From Setaria digitata (lineage: Eukaryota > Nematoda > Chromadorea > Rhabditida > Setariidae), in the NCBI GenBank assembly GCA_003640385.1, contig RCAB01000074.1:1-64000 (forward strand): a stretch of 64,000 nucleotides of DNA, read 5' to 3'. Shown here one piece after another: positions 25,820 through 39,089 of this stretch (positions within the stretch are counted from its first letter, which is position 1; each line of letters starts with the position of its first letter). The notes beneath the pieces are model-generated. The model searched no databases. It had not been told where the DNA came from and saw nothing but the letters and a program-made list of their open reading frames with translations. Both the position numbers and the translations under genes were made by a program.

Positions 25820-28579
25820 GAGGAATGCCATGTATAGTCTTCCGGCTCTTTTTTTCAGGACCATTGCCCAAGTTTTAGAAGAAAAGATGAGAGTTTCGAG
25901 GTAATTCAGTCTTGTGAAGAAAAATACGGAATGCGTTGATTGGATTTAGATCCCTGATTTGTTTGTTCCTACTGATTTGTACGTTATCGCAATGTACTTT
26001 AGGTTCGTCTTAAAAGAACCATTTTCAAAGGTCTACATCACATCTATTTTATTTGGAAGACTGTGAGAATTCATTTAATGCCAATAGAATTACATTCTTA
26101 ACATCTGAAATTTCTCGATCTGTTGTTTCTCAGACATCATTAAAAGAAGTTGCTAAAGTTTCTTATAATTTTTTTTTTTTTACCATACAGGGATTTCCAC
26201 ATTGGCAAAACTTTTCTATTATATCAAGTTTCGTATGTACAACTATTTTAAATTCCCCGAGAACCTTTCGACACTGCTTTTTATTTTTTCTATGTCTAAA
26301 TGTGTTTTCCCTTCTTTCCGTCAAGCACCGAAATGGCTTGGTTTGATTAAATTTTTGTGTAGTTTTACACGCTTCAATTCACTATTCTCTTTTCGTATTT
26401 GAAAATATTTTGTCGTTTTCCAAATTCTTAGGTCACTTCGCATGAACTTTTTTTCAGCATTATTTTCCTTGATATTTACTGGATCGTTCGAAGCTGCTCA
26501 GTTTAATCCAATGTTTTAAGAAATAAAGTTTATTTGATTATCATGCTATAAAATATTTCAAGCGTAAAAAATACCTCTTTGTAATGAAATAGTGGATTTG
26601 TTTTCTATGATCCACTTTGCTTACATTTTCTTTTAGGAGCTTTGTTGCATCAAACTTAGCATGATACGGGCATTTCAATACTTTTAAAATCAGGGATTGT
26701 TGAATTTAAGAAAATAGTGTATGTCTTTTCGTAGAAGTCGTTGAAATTAACAATGGTTTATTAGTAGCAAAAATCGAATGACCAAGTCTCGATTTAAGAT
26801 GAAGGATTCAACCGGTCAAATTTACCATTTTCTGACCTTTGACCCTGAGGAACAAGTTAGGCGAGGTTGCTCTCCATTTTACCTATACATTTCATCATTC
26901 TCGAGCATGTGATTGGAGGATTCGGGAACGACAAGAGTTCGGATACATGTCACAACATACCACATCTGTTATCTCATGCCACAGCTGTTGTGTCCTAAAA
27001 ACCGACAGCTGCGTTAACAGCAGATCTATGATTCTAACAATCTTAAGATACAGAACGAAGCTTTTGACTTTCTTACTACTGCTATTGCAAAGCAGTACTG
27101 TCTTCGCGAAAAAAAATGGAAAAAAGCACCAATCATGTTATGTTATCACCTGACTGAAAGTTGAATCTTTGGCTAATTTTCTAAGAATTTTTCTCATTAG
27201 TCATTATTTTGAATTATTTGACATTAAAGCTTTTCTGGTGTGATGTCACGTTCCAAATGTCTACCAACCAGAAAAATTTTCTGCATTTGGATCATTTCTA
27301 GACGATTTTGACTGGACCAAGTTCAAATCCGTCAAACAACCGGATTAATACTTAAAACTGGGTTTAAGTTCAATCAATTCACACTGACTTATATTTTCCG
27401 TCATTAAATATCATAGTTAAAAATATGCTATGCAATGTGTTGATCAAGTTTACAACTGTATACCGTAAGACCATATAAATAGGTTGATTTTTTAAACTTA
27501 AGTTTTCCAGCTTCAAGTACCATTTAGAAGAAAAAGGATCGGAATTTGAAATCAATAGGCCTAGATCGTGACCCTTGTTATGATCCAGAAATGAAAAAAT
27601 CCGCACTGTTAATACATCCACGCCACATCAAATTAGCAGACTGTGCCTTATGATGTGTTCCGGTTTGCAGCATCAGATAAATTGCAGCACTGGTTGAAAT
27701 ACAAATTTTTGCTAAATGTGAATTTCAAGGAAAAGCAACAATTCAAAAGTGAAAATTTCCACTATCAATACGTACGATCACGCCGGACCACACGCATTGC
27801 ACTCACCAATTCCCTTAGTAGTCCCACTTCCGGATCCAGTAAACTATTTGATATATTCCCCAATGGGTTCGGAAGATGACCTACGTGCATTTCTGCGCAA
27901 ACTGAATGATTGTAACTATTTTGGCGCGAATTACAAAGTCGGCTAGGTTGTCTGAGGACTGCTGTGCATTATGCCATTTCCGTTTCCGGTATGAGAGGAG
28001 GGGTGTGACCGAGCAGACCGGAGACTCTCACTTTCCGGTATGGAAACTGGACTTAGAGCCCGTTTAATCGATCGATTTCTGCAAATATCTTTTGGTAATG
28101 GTCTTCTAAATGCTGCAAGCATTCCCTCATAATGCTGAAAGGATCAGTCATCTGAATGGTTCTTCTAATCACACGCAAACGACCATGCAAGCTAAAGCTA
28201 TTGTAAACGTTCATTTCTTTCCTATCAAATTCACTTCGTTTGAACCATCAACGACTGAATGTTAAGTTGGAGATGAGGCAGCTAGAACTATGTTCTTGAT
28301 CAAGAACTTTATGTCGGGTCCGAGATCAAACCATCAGTTTCCCTTTTTCCCTGTTGTTTTCGAAAAAAATTTTTGTAGAAAAAAAGTATGAATGTCGAGT
28401 TTGTCTGGATCCAGACAAAGCTAGAGACCGTACGATTTCTATTAACTGTAAGAATCAATAAAATTGGATTTACGTTCAAAAATTCATATCAGCAAATTTT
28501 TATATAGCTGTTTCAATCTTTTTACCTTTCCAGTAGTACTTACTACCGGAACAATACGTAAGCAAGCATAAATCGTCAA
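25820..28579. other. Downstream flank of mel-28, no supported gene
   Basis: This holds the mel-28 3' flank and a possible extra 3' exon at about 25860-25902 that stays open in the mel-28 frame if the stop exon is skipped. Open frames at 26839-27153 and 27749-27946 are unassigned; the latter lies in a locally GC-richer patch (27.77-28.06 kb) with a proline-rich peptide (PIPLVVPLPDP). No transposase or reverse transcriptase motif was seen. Confidence 0.4.
26522..26527 (+). terminator. Candidate poly(A) signal for mel-28
   Basis: AATAAA about 700 bases after the mel-28 stop codon. It is the first exact hexamer I noticed on this strand, so the 3' UTR would be long unless a variant signal is used. 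Confidence 0.3.
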
Positions 28580-30311
28580 ATGGAGAAGGACAAATTCGTT
28601 GGTGATATTCCTGAAGTAGTGATAGATTTCGATAGTTCTGACATTCTCTCTCCGGTATTATTATTTTAATGAATTCTTTGTTCTCATTCCATTAGCAAGT
28701 AACTGATTATATCGCGAATAATAAGCAATTAATTCTTTAGGATAGTATGGGCATTGCCAGTGAAGTTGTTGTGGAAACTTGTTTCGAGCAGCAGGAACAG
28801 TTAGAAAATTCGGCAAATGCAAGCGAAGTATCCGTCCTTCAACAGTCTTTGATTCAAGAGGTCTCAAACGAAGAACAGGATGATTCCACCGTTGTCTCGG
28901 ATGATGCTGATGAAGCCCGTGAAGATAAGAACAATCCAGGAAATCTCGGTATCACTTTACTACTGCTCTCAGACAAGACAAGTGTCAGTGACGTAGAGGG
29001 GGGAGAGAGACGTCAGATCACGATTCGTGAATAGTTAAGTCACGAATGGATAGAATTAAGGAACATTATTTGCAAATCGATATTCACTTTCGTTTTACCT
29101 TGTTATCATGATAAGAAAATATTAAGATAAAAAAACAACTACGTATTTGAATTAATTGAATTAACGGTGATTGCTGTTGTCCATCATACCGTACATCTAT
29201 GACAATATCTCCGAGGCCAAAATTTTTCTCAAGTACGACTCATTACTACTGAAATCGAACACACAGGAGGAAGTAAGTTGCATCAAACTTTTTGTACTGT
29301 TTAAAAGCGACATTAATACAGATAATGATGAAGACGGAGAAGCAGTTCATGCCAATTCTAGTGACTCGTTGCACTCATTAGATACCGGGAAATCTTTCGG
29401 ATCGTTGAACCATCCAGGTAATAAAGTTAGCTAGACAAATTGGTTACAAGTTATAGGGTTCAGAAATACTGTCAAAGAAGCCAGCATCCTCAGACTATCT
29501 CATTTAATTCCAATCGTCTTTTGATTAGGTTGCCAGAAATTTTCCTGGACCCTCAGTAAGCTTTAGGAATAAACGGTAAAACTTATCATAATTCCAACGA
29601 TTAGTGACTATTAAGAAATTACATTGCAGCTAGTGCAGGATCAATCTTAACACATCGTATGGTCACACGTTCTGCTTCCAGAGGTAATACGAAACCACAA
29701 ATGTTCAAGTAACTTAATTCTTTTGGTCCAGCAACACACATCTCAGATAATAATGTTATTATTCGAGATCTTGACCCTATCATATCCATGTCATTCCATT
29801 CATAAAATGGGTATTTCAGCCTGAACAATTGCATCCGACTGTTTCAGCTAAATCTCACTTAGTGGAGGTTAACAAAATACCAAGAAAACGCAGAAGCAGT
29901 GGCGGCAGTTCATGGTCGAGTGATGGAGCAACACCGACGAGCTCTGTTCGAGGGATTAAAAGTAAGTTGGAGGAATAAAAAGTGCGCAGGGATAAATCTT
30001 CAATTTCATCCATTAATTAAAACTCACATCCTATTCATTGTCTGCTTCGTTATAATTATTACCGTTTTATGTCACAAAATGTGAAAATAATGCTGATAAA
30101 TACCTAATCTATCGTCTGGACACTTACGTTTAGGAATCTCTGAATTTGCGTTCTATTTCAACATGTTCAACTTTCGTCGCAATAGCCTTTATGTTCCCTT
30201 TATAATGAAATTATTTACTAAGGGTGAACTAGAAGTTTCTTACAGGAATTGTTTTTTGAATTTTCAGATGTGCTGAAGAAGAAACGTTGTTCACGCGCAA
30301 TTCGTAAATAA
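28580..30311 (+). CDS. Partial mel-28 paralogue encoding only the tail
   Basis: Six exons join without a phase conflict: 28580-28654, 28741-28948, 29322-29417, 29630-29683, 29848-29961 and 30268-30311 (TAA), giving 196 aa. The protein has an acidic N-terminal half and a basic C-terminus and no propeller or helical domain. Its parts line up in order with the MEL-28 tail just upstream: first-exon end DILSP against DVLNP, both phase 0 with CCG followed by GTATTA; FEQQEQLEN and NEEQDDS against FEEQEELEN and DEEQEDP; THRMVTRSASRG against SHRMLTRSAARG; a basic Ser-rich exon; and a last exon ending in SRAIRK against LRVGRK. Inner introns are phase 1 in both. This suggests a partial duplication that kept an open reading frame. 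It may be an expressed small chromatin-binding protein or a decaying copy; no frame break was found. Confidence 0.6.
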
Positions 30312-32394
30312 GCTGTTTCGCCTCTTCCATTCATCGCATTATCTCTGCATTGCCTTTTGCCTTCCTCCCACATTTGTTTTATCTCCCACCGTGAAAGAAT
30401 CAGTATTTCCATCGTTGTTCCTTTTCACTTTCTCTTTTAATGCTAACGTTTTATTCCTAAGGATTTCATTTTCCTTGAATGAACGGAAAGTATTTTATCC
30501 TACAGTCGAACTTGCCGGTCTTTCCTAATCCCGTTTTGTCATCCAAATTGAATTCCCCATTTTTTTGTTCAAATAAATTTAGCTGAGAAGAGCTGTTTCT
30601 GAAAGTAACTATGTCACGTAACAGCCTTTCTTTATCTATATATTTTTCATGGTAGGTTATTCTACATAAAGTGCAGGAAAGACTGAGATATTGGGGACAT
30701 CAGATGGGTAAATTTCCGCTTATTCTTGTACTGCAGCAGCTGGCGTACTGTTTTGCTATTGATATAACGTTTTAATGCGTATAGCGTCACTTGAAACCTC
30801 TTCTAGCACTGAAGGGAATGAAGAAGTCCTGATGTGATGGCATCACGCGTTCTCTGAAATGTTTTACCGAGTTGTGATTGCCGTATCAGCTGAGCTTTTT
30901 TGTTCCTATATTCTGTAGTGCTGAACGGAACTTCATTTTTCTTAAAATAAAATCCACTTTTTTTTTGCATTCAGACTTTGTTCATTCCTGGTAATTTGAT
31001 TTTATTATCGATCCATGTGTCTTTTTTCAGACCTGATAAGAAAAGTTTTTGAAGTTCTGTCTAACAACCCTTTGTTTGCAAAAACTGTCCAAAGAACGAA
31101 AAAAATAAAGTGCTCAGAGAAAGTGAGGTATTAAAAAATATAAACGAATATTAAATTACAGTTTAGAAGTAAAACCCGAGTTTGGATTCGAGTTCGGTCT
31201 GTAGTTCATGGAGTGAAACCGTTGGGAGAAAATGTCCATTTAATTTATTAAAAGAAGCAGTTTGCTGCAAACCAATGAAATACTTATTCATAGTATGATA
31301 ATATTTATACAGTGAGTTCCGGAAACCGGACTGCCTTGGAATATTTCAGCCATTCCAGAGGCATATTGAAACAGAAGTATCAAACATGATACATTTTGAT
31401 TCATGAATAATGAATGAAACTTTTGTCGGAACAATGGCTACAGTAGGACTGACAGAACAAAAATGATAACATTTGGTGTATAGGCTGCAATACTGCATAG
31501 TATAGCTATTTGCCTTTTTTCCTTTGCTTTTTCTCGTTCCGCTCAATTTTGCAGCAGTTGAATAGCTGATGAAAAGGAACATTCCGCCACTGTACCGGTG
31601 GATGCTTTTTAATGGCTAATTTGACCTAATTAATGACCAGTCGAGATTCATCTCTTTATATTATTAAACAGGCAACTAGCCATCTGAAGGCATCTATCTC
31701 TTTCAACTACATTCCCTGCTAGTATTGCCTTACAACATAGGAAGCAGAACGATCAATCCGATCCATTTTTGTTCCAGGAATCAAACTGAATCAACTTCCA
31801 GGCTAGAAAAGGGGAGCTTCGAGGGAAGTTACAATTCGTACTTATTTCTGGGTTTGTACGTCAATTTCTTTCATTTCCATATTTTTGTTCCAACGTATCC
31901 ACTGGTTTTCCTGATACCTTCACTTTGTTTTTGTTCACTCTAGCTTCAAAATTCTAGCTGTTTTGGTCAGCTATCGTTAATCAGCCATATAAACAAAACA
32001 GTTAGCATCTTTATTTTATAATCTTAAAACTTTAAATTTAATATATTGTTGAAAATGCTGAATCATTCGTCGGTTACTCCCTGTACAACTCTTTCATCGA
32101 GTTACTTGAATTCCCAAAAAATATGGCATCAAATGTATCAGCAAGAGCAATTAACTTTGTTCCAATTTCCCTACTACTTCGATTGCACTGTTCTGAAATT
32201 CATTGCTGTTTGAATCATATTTTGAACAACTCAACTCCGATCTTTCTTACAAACTGCTTCATAGAAGGCTATCGAAGTTAAATTCTGGCTATTTATAGGA
32301 ATCCTGCCGCGACGATGAGAAGCAGAAATAAAGCATTTCTTCATTCATAGGAAACTAGTTTTTTATCCAATATCTATTAACGTTGAAATCGAAA
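30312..32394. other. Intergenic sequence, nothing supported
   Basis: Apart from the poly(A) signal at 30572, only short open frames without splice context were seen, such as 31346-31582 on the minus strand and 31725-31943 on the plus strand. Confidence 0.45.
30572..30577 (+). terminator. Candidate poly(A) signal for the mel-28 paralogue
   Basis: AATAAA about 260 bases downstream of the TAA that ends at 30311. Confidence 0.35.
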
Positions 32395-32693
32395 TCATGA
32401 AATCATTTCACAGCTGGAAATTATACCTTCACGTCGAATAACTGGATCGACGGCTGCATGCATCTCAATTTGTTCCGAACCCAAGTAAAATTCTCTACTG
32501 ACTTTTATCTTCCTTGTGCGATTAATATCATCATTTGTCTCCGCATAGTTGCAATTAGAGCTTGGATTGTACTTTACTCTCCCTCCAGGATTTTGGTCTG
32601 TAGAATTTGAGCATCGCAAAAAGCGATCACAGGGATTACTGTAACTGCCATCCAACAGTATCTGATGGGACGACATTTGTTGCGCATGAAAAT
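32395..32693 (-). CDS. Possible terminal exon of an unknown gene
   Basis: A minus-strand frame of about 98 codons follows a good TTCTAG acceptor at 32694 and ends with TGA at 32395. It is polar and contains four cysteines and several NxS/T sites (for example CDRFLRCSNST and DDINRTRK), unlike the Ile/Lys/Phe-rich translations of nearby noncoding DNA. A candidate upstream exon ends near 33131 with a GTATAT donor, but the two do not give a single clear frame, and the long frame in that upstream stretch joins in a different phase. No family is recognised and it may be chance. Confidence 0.2.
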
Positions 32694-32699
32694 CTAGAA

Positions 32700-35500
32700 T
32701 GGATGAGGAATTGATTACAGAAATTGAAATTTTAAAAAACTTTTTTTAAAGATTCAACAATTATGCAAGGAAAACAGTGGAGATTCACAAACTAACTATA
32801 ATGGATTTAGAAGTTATATAAATGTTAAATAACAGATTGATGAATGGAAAGAGAGGTAGCACATACAAATTAAGCTTAAATTAGCTGAGTGAGGTGTTGC
32901 AATTGATAATGCAAAAGAATTGGTGGATTTGTCGGTGACTATTTTAAGTAAATAAAACGATAGATCTATTACGAATGAAGCTGAAGTTTTTAAAACCTTC
33001 GACAAGGAAGAATAATTTCATCCAGTGGGTGCATTAACATCGTCATTTTTTAATTTCAATAGTTTTAACCGTCAATTTTAATAATTAAATCGATAATTTA
33101 GACTTCGTGGATTCAAATCTGGATATATACCTGAAACTTGGTGGTACTTTTCAGCGTAGCTTGTGATAATCGTCCAACAACAGGTGATACACTACAATAT
33201 CTCCATGTATGATTTAATTTCAATGTGCTGTGGGCGGTTCTATTTCGCGCAAATGGATGATTATCATGGTACATCATAATTAATGAGTAATTACTGAACT
33301 GCCTCTAATTGCCTGTAATTAATTATTGGTAGCAAACGGATTTCCAAAATTAAGACATAAAGTAAGAGAATGCGTGGATGTTAATGAGATGAAAGCATTG
33401 AAATCTTAAGACAGTTTCTGTGAGCTTCTACCATACAAGACAAAAGTAATATTGCGTAAAATTATACATTTTGTTTAAAAAAAAACTATAATCTTCAAGT
33501 TTCATCTTTTCGGAGCGTGCAGAAATTTAACTGAACTATATAGATTTCTTACACTTTATCAAAACATGCGACAACTGGAAAATGTAGCAGTGATATGTAG
33601 GAAGTTCGGGAAATAGCTCATGATTCGAGAATTCCCAAGGGATATAACAAGTTCGAAAATTTTCTTGAACTATCGGATCTCTCAAATGATATGTTGCATT
33701 ATTTTTTTTTGGCGAAATTTAATGCTGGAAATTATACCGCTGGAGAAAAAAGTGTTACTTCCTCACAGCACACAACCATGATCTCCATGGATTTAGATGT
33801 TGTAGTGACCACTTCACGTGTTTCCGAAGTATTTTAACCCAACCGAGATTTTATTTAATCTTGGAGAATCGTTGCCAATCCGGTCTTTTTAACCCGTTGG
33901 AAAAAATTTGACCTTTTAGGTAGTGATCCTTCATAACATTTCGCAAGATGTAAATTTGAAGGGTCATTACCACAACAACATATGCAGCCAATCACGGCTC
34001 TTTTATTCAAACACTCGTAAGAAACAGCTGTTCTTCATCGTTTATCTTTGACATCGAAACATATCAAAGGATGAAAATTCTGATTTACATTTATCAATTA
34101 TTTCTATGCAACTTTAAATAATATTTATCTGCTTTGTGAACGATAAAAAAACTGACAATTCGTTATTTTTGCGAAAAATTAGTTTGTTAATCAAATTTCA
34201 AATCTTCGGTACAAAACTTACAAAACATTTAACACTTATTCGCCTAAGCTCCAAGGTTTTCCTTCCTCACTAAATTGGTATTACATAACAAATTGTAAAA
34301 CCACTCTTACTGCTTAATCAAAAAATGCCAGCAATTTACTATAAAATCAAATCAAGTTGGTTGATATCTATCCCATTCCGATTTTCTCCTTACAGACTTC
34401 TTCAGTATATGGCGGCAGTAATCCATGACACTCTTTTCATTCAGAAATCTAACTTATTCACTCAGAAATGATAACGTTGCTCCTATCAAGTATAGTCACT
34501 GAAACAAAAGATGGCATCATTTCCACAGGAAATAGATACGTTTTGCATTTTATGCATTCAAAAATACAATATCCATAGGATCAAAACTATATTTTATTTA
34601 AAATTGCACTTCGAATTTCATTTTACTATTCTTCCACTGCTTGAAATGTTTTAATATTTTAAAATGAACAGAACTTCCACTCTCAAACTGCAATTAGATT
34701 CTTATGATATATTATTCTTTCAAACTGTAGATATTTACTTCAAATTCAATTTAATAATTTATGCTTTTCTCTTACTGAAAATTAAATAATTCTTCTATGT
34801 TTCCAAAATTTGTACTTTAATAATGCATTCATGAACGCTGTAATTTGGAGATATATTGAATATTTCTGGAAGTTAAAGTGGAAGTAGCGAAAATCTCTGA
34901 ACGAAGAAGTAGGAATAATTGCATGCACGACATAACAGTCATGGGAAAGAAAAAGCGATGGATAAGGTGGAGTGAAAATTTTCATAATGAGGACTGTTGT
35001 GAGCAGTATGCAATTTCCGGCAGTGGTCCGGACATTTTCCTTAACAGGTTTAAGTCACAGAATTATTCTGAGTGAAACTGTTAGGTGTCAGGATATATCC
35101 CATAATTTAGTATTTAAAAAAAGACTCACCTCCATTAAGCACAACTCTCAACTTTTAAAAAAACCTTATTTTAGCGAGATCCAATTTAACTGAGTACTTT
35201 ACGGTTGGACGTGCACAAGGTAAGTGCTTGAGGTTAACACGTGTCATCTGACTTCTTTAGGGATGGGGGTGTTGTTGGGAATATCGTAATTAGATAGAAT
35301 CATCTGTGTTGCCTTTGTCTTTCTTACTGTTTGTTCAAGGGATAATAGTTTGGAAACGTTTTGTCACGGTGTATAAAATATTTCGATAGAAAAATTCAAA
35401 TTTCAGATTAAGTTTTTGGGTGCCTTTTCATTTTATCGTTGCTTTCCTATTTTTAAGTCTTATAAACTTCCTTTTAAGCGGTATTTAAGAATTGTTAAAG
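32700..35500. other. Intergenic sequence upstream of aos-1
   Basis: Only short frames with no protein character were found on either strand. The last part, next to the ATG at 35501, should contain the aos-1 promoter; T-rich AAG and AG sites just upstream could serve as trans-splice acceptors, but none stands out. Confidence 0.4.
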
Positions 35501-38500
35501 ATGTCATCAAAGGAATCAGTCACAGCTGCAATCCGAGAAAAGACAATTAGTGAAGATGAAAAAGCCGTTTACGACCGCCAAATACGTTTGTGGGGTTTGG
35601 AAACCCAAAACAGGTAAATTCTTAATTTCTTGTCTTTTTGTTTTGCACTTTATACTGACCATTTTCTTGTTTTTGAAATACAAATGATAATTTTTGGATT
35701 TTGCCATGTGTATCTCGTCTGCAAATACAAAAGTTTTGATTGAAATGAAGTTCAAATTTTCTTACTAGTGCTTACTAACTTTCTTACTATTCTACTATCA
35801 TTGTCTTGTTATTCTCAAATTGTATAATAAAGAGCACTACACTTCCTTAGTCGATGTATAAAAGACAGCGTTAGAAGCTTAGAAGTAGTCAAGTAATTTT
35901 CCCGAGAATAACGATGTTAAATTCAAAATTCCATGCTAATTTAATAAAAGTAATATTATATTAATGTCATTGATAATCGTGACATCGAGATGAACCACGC
36001 AGTTTTATACAGGTTGCGGAATTCAACAGTACTTATCGCTGGTTTATCAGGATGCGGAAGTGAAGTGGCGAAAAATTTGATGTTAACTGGATTGAAGTCA
36101 CTGACTTTGCTGGACAGTAAAACAGTAAGAGCGCTTACTTCTTTCCATAAATAAATGAACAATGTGGTGCAAAGAGATGACGTTGCGTAACGCTCGTAAC
36201 TGTTGTTATTATGAAAGGATGAAAGGTTACGGTAGTATTCCTTTTTTTTTTCAGATTTGTTCAGATGATTATTGCAACCAGTTTTTATTACAGCATGGCT
36301 CCGAAGGTAAAAATGTAAGTCCTAAATACCCGGTTTAGCTAATATCATACTTTATTCCTTCAAAAGTTTATTTGTTTTTCATGCTTAATAGTAGTAATAA
36401 AATCAACGCTTAGTAACAATTGTTGTACTAATCTGTTAAGACTGATTAAGAACTTTTACGCTGCAGTTTTTCAGATTACATCATTCCTTTACTTTGGGGT
36501 TATTCTGAAATGTGTTTTCCGAATCTTCCAAGCTGCTGATTCAGCATTTGTAGAATAGTTAATATGATTATATCGATTTGATGTTTTGCGCTGTATTACC
36601 TTTTCAGCGTGCTGAAGCTTCACTACAGAAATGCCAGTTATTAAATCCGAATGTGGAATTACATGTGGACACGGAGGACATAGGCATAAAAGATGAGAAG
36701 TTCTTCACTAGCTATGATTTAGTTATTTTGGTTGATCAGACATACGCTGTTATTAATCGAATTAGTAAAATATGTCGAAGCACTAGAAAACCGTGAGATC
36801 TCATTCATTTTTGCTGCTGTATGCTTCTAGTGAACTAATAGAATTATGGTATATTGAATATATAAAAATCGGAATGCTTTTCATCAGCTAAAGCCAAATA
36901 TTTTCACTCAGGAGCAGTTTAAGTTGATGTCGAAGAAAATAATTTGGTTGTCCTTGATGATGTAAATATCAAGTAATCTATTTTCTGTGTAGTTAAGGAA
37001 TATTTTGCCGAAGACACACAATCTATGTATTTCGTTTTGATATTGGTTGTTAGTACATAACACATGTATGGAAATTTTTATTTTAAATCGCTATGGTGGA
37101 TAAGAAGGGAGCATTCATCTCTTTTCTTTAACCGCATTTTCTAAAAGTGAATTTCAGTTTTATCGCCGGAGGCGTATTTGGTTGGGTAGGATATGCATTC
37201 TTCGATTTTACCGATTGTTCATTTTTAGTGTATGTTATTTTTTATTTTAAAATGAGAATTGGAGTACATTCTTCGTTCATACGGCTCATTGTTATGGATA
37301 GTTTCATAGTTAGTGTATTAATTCGTTTGATCTAATTATATATTTGCGAAACCATTAATTAAGATGCTTATGTTCACTAACATGATATTACCTTCCCTTA
37401 CATAAGCAAGCAATGCTTACTGGATGACGAATATTTAAAACTATCTTAAAACTGTTATAGGACAATTCCAAAAATAAGGACAGGCACTGTACTGGACGAT
37501 GATACAGTGGAGGATGGTCCGTCATCATTAAAGAGGCCAAGATTCAATATTGAATTAGAAAATGGAAGGACGGAAAAAGAAAATAAAACATCAGTGAATG
37601 TGATTCTTGATGATGATGATGAAAAAATACAAACCGTAAGGGATTATCCAAGTAGAATTGCATGCGTCATTTACAAACTTTGAAATGGTTTCCACATTAA
37701 TCCACATTACTTAAACTTATCAAACACCATTATCCGTCATTACATACAAATTAGTTGTTAACTGGAAAATTCATTCCGGTGATGTAAAGGTTTCTGGTAC
37801 AAACATTTGTTCACTCTTACCGTATTATTTGCAGACTTTCCTGTACCCATTATGGGATGATGCGTGGAATGTTGATTGGTCACATAAAAAACTGATTCGA
37901 AAAGCGAAACGGATTTTACCGAGATCTTATTTCCCAATCCGAGGTATTTTTCTAGTGCTAATATCCTTTTGATTGACCTTACTTGAAGTAATTGGGGACT
38001 TCTCATGTTTTCTATTGTAACCTTGAAGATTTATGTACTGAACTCTTAGGAGAAAGTAAGTTCAATGAACTATATATATTTTCTTTTTTTAAGAAAAAGA
38101 GAAACGATTTCAACTTAGAAAATGAGAAAAAAAATTTCGTTTTTTTTTCGAGTTATGCTTCGACTAAAAGATGGCGGTGATACCATAAGTTGCGAGAAAT
38201 TTATGGAACTATGGAAGAAAGAATTGGAGCAGTGCAATCATGTCTTAGATGATGAATATTTCAACGTTAAATATTTTTCGAGGTCAGCAGATCTCTTTCT
38301 TTCAAATTTGAGACAAGTTTAAAAACTTGTGCCTTATTCATTAACATTAATGAATGTGGCAGGAACCATTTAATTATAATTACACTAAACAATTTTCAAA
38401 ATGACTGTGATAAAACTGTAATACATGAATAAGTGTAATGTATGCATGATTTCAGTTTTATTGGGCCTCAACTTAGCCCAGCATGCGCCATTGTTGGGGC

Positions 38501-38859
38501 ACATATGGCACAAGAAGCAATAAAGGTTTTTTATTTAAGAATTAATTTATTGTAGTGTCAGGTTGAAAATCAAGATTTGACTAAACATTCAAATTTACTG
38601 CCACAATGTATCAACGGAAGAAAAATTAAAAAAAAAAAAAGCGGTTTTTGCTTGAAGACAAAATAAGCTTTTTATTTACAGCTTATGATAATATATTTAC
38701 TTAATATATTTATATAGGTTTTATAAAGAGTACCCCCAGTTTTGTACAGTTGATTGCTTTCAGGTACTTTCGCAAAAAGATGACCCTCTTCGAAATTTAT
38801 TCTTCTATTCTGCCATTGACACTAGTGGTATTGTCTGCTATCTCCCACCAATAACATGA
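35501..38859 (+). CDS. aos-1: SUMO-activating enzyme subunit 1 (SAE1/AOS1)
   Basis: AOS1 pairs with UBA2 to form the SUMO E1, which adenylates SUMO and passes it to UBC9. Ten exons give about 375 aa, slightly longer than human SAE1. The first exon has the conserved YDRQIRLWGLE motif; exon 2 (from 36013) has the nucleotide-fold glycine loop in AGLSGCGSEVAKNL; exon 4 (36608-36793) has RAEASLQKCQLLNPNV and HVDTEDI; exon 5 has FIAGGVFGWVGYAFFDF; exon 6 encodes VEDGPSSLKRPRF with a basic, NLS-like patch; later exons carry ACAIVGAHMAQEAIK and the last VLSQKDDPLRNLFFY. TGA is at 38857-38859. As in other AOS1 proteins no catalytic cysteine domain is expected, since it lies in UBA2. A run of aspartates ending exon 6 (LDDDDEK) replaces the usual linker. 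The exon from 38151 uses an unusual CGAG acceptor. Confidence 0.92.
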
Positions 38860-39089
38860 TTTCTTATTGGTTTCTGTTATTACATTAGTGGCCTGTTGTA
38901 TATGATCTCATATATTCTTTCTCTTTTTTTTTTCTCGTTTCAAAAATAATTATTTGTTTCCCTCTTTCGAAATAGTACTGTGTGTTTCCAGCCATAATTT
39001 TCTTCCACATATTAGATTTCTTTCTACTGAAGCTAAATTTGCTGGTGTTCTATTCGTTGGCAGAAGAAGCTATTACGCATCGTACAGGG

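Noticed and set aside
26839..27153. Plus-strand open frame of 104 codons
   Set aside because: No similarity, no splice partners, and out of phase with mel-28.
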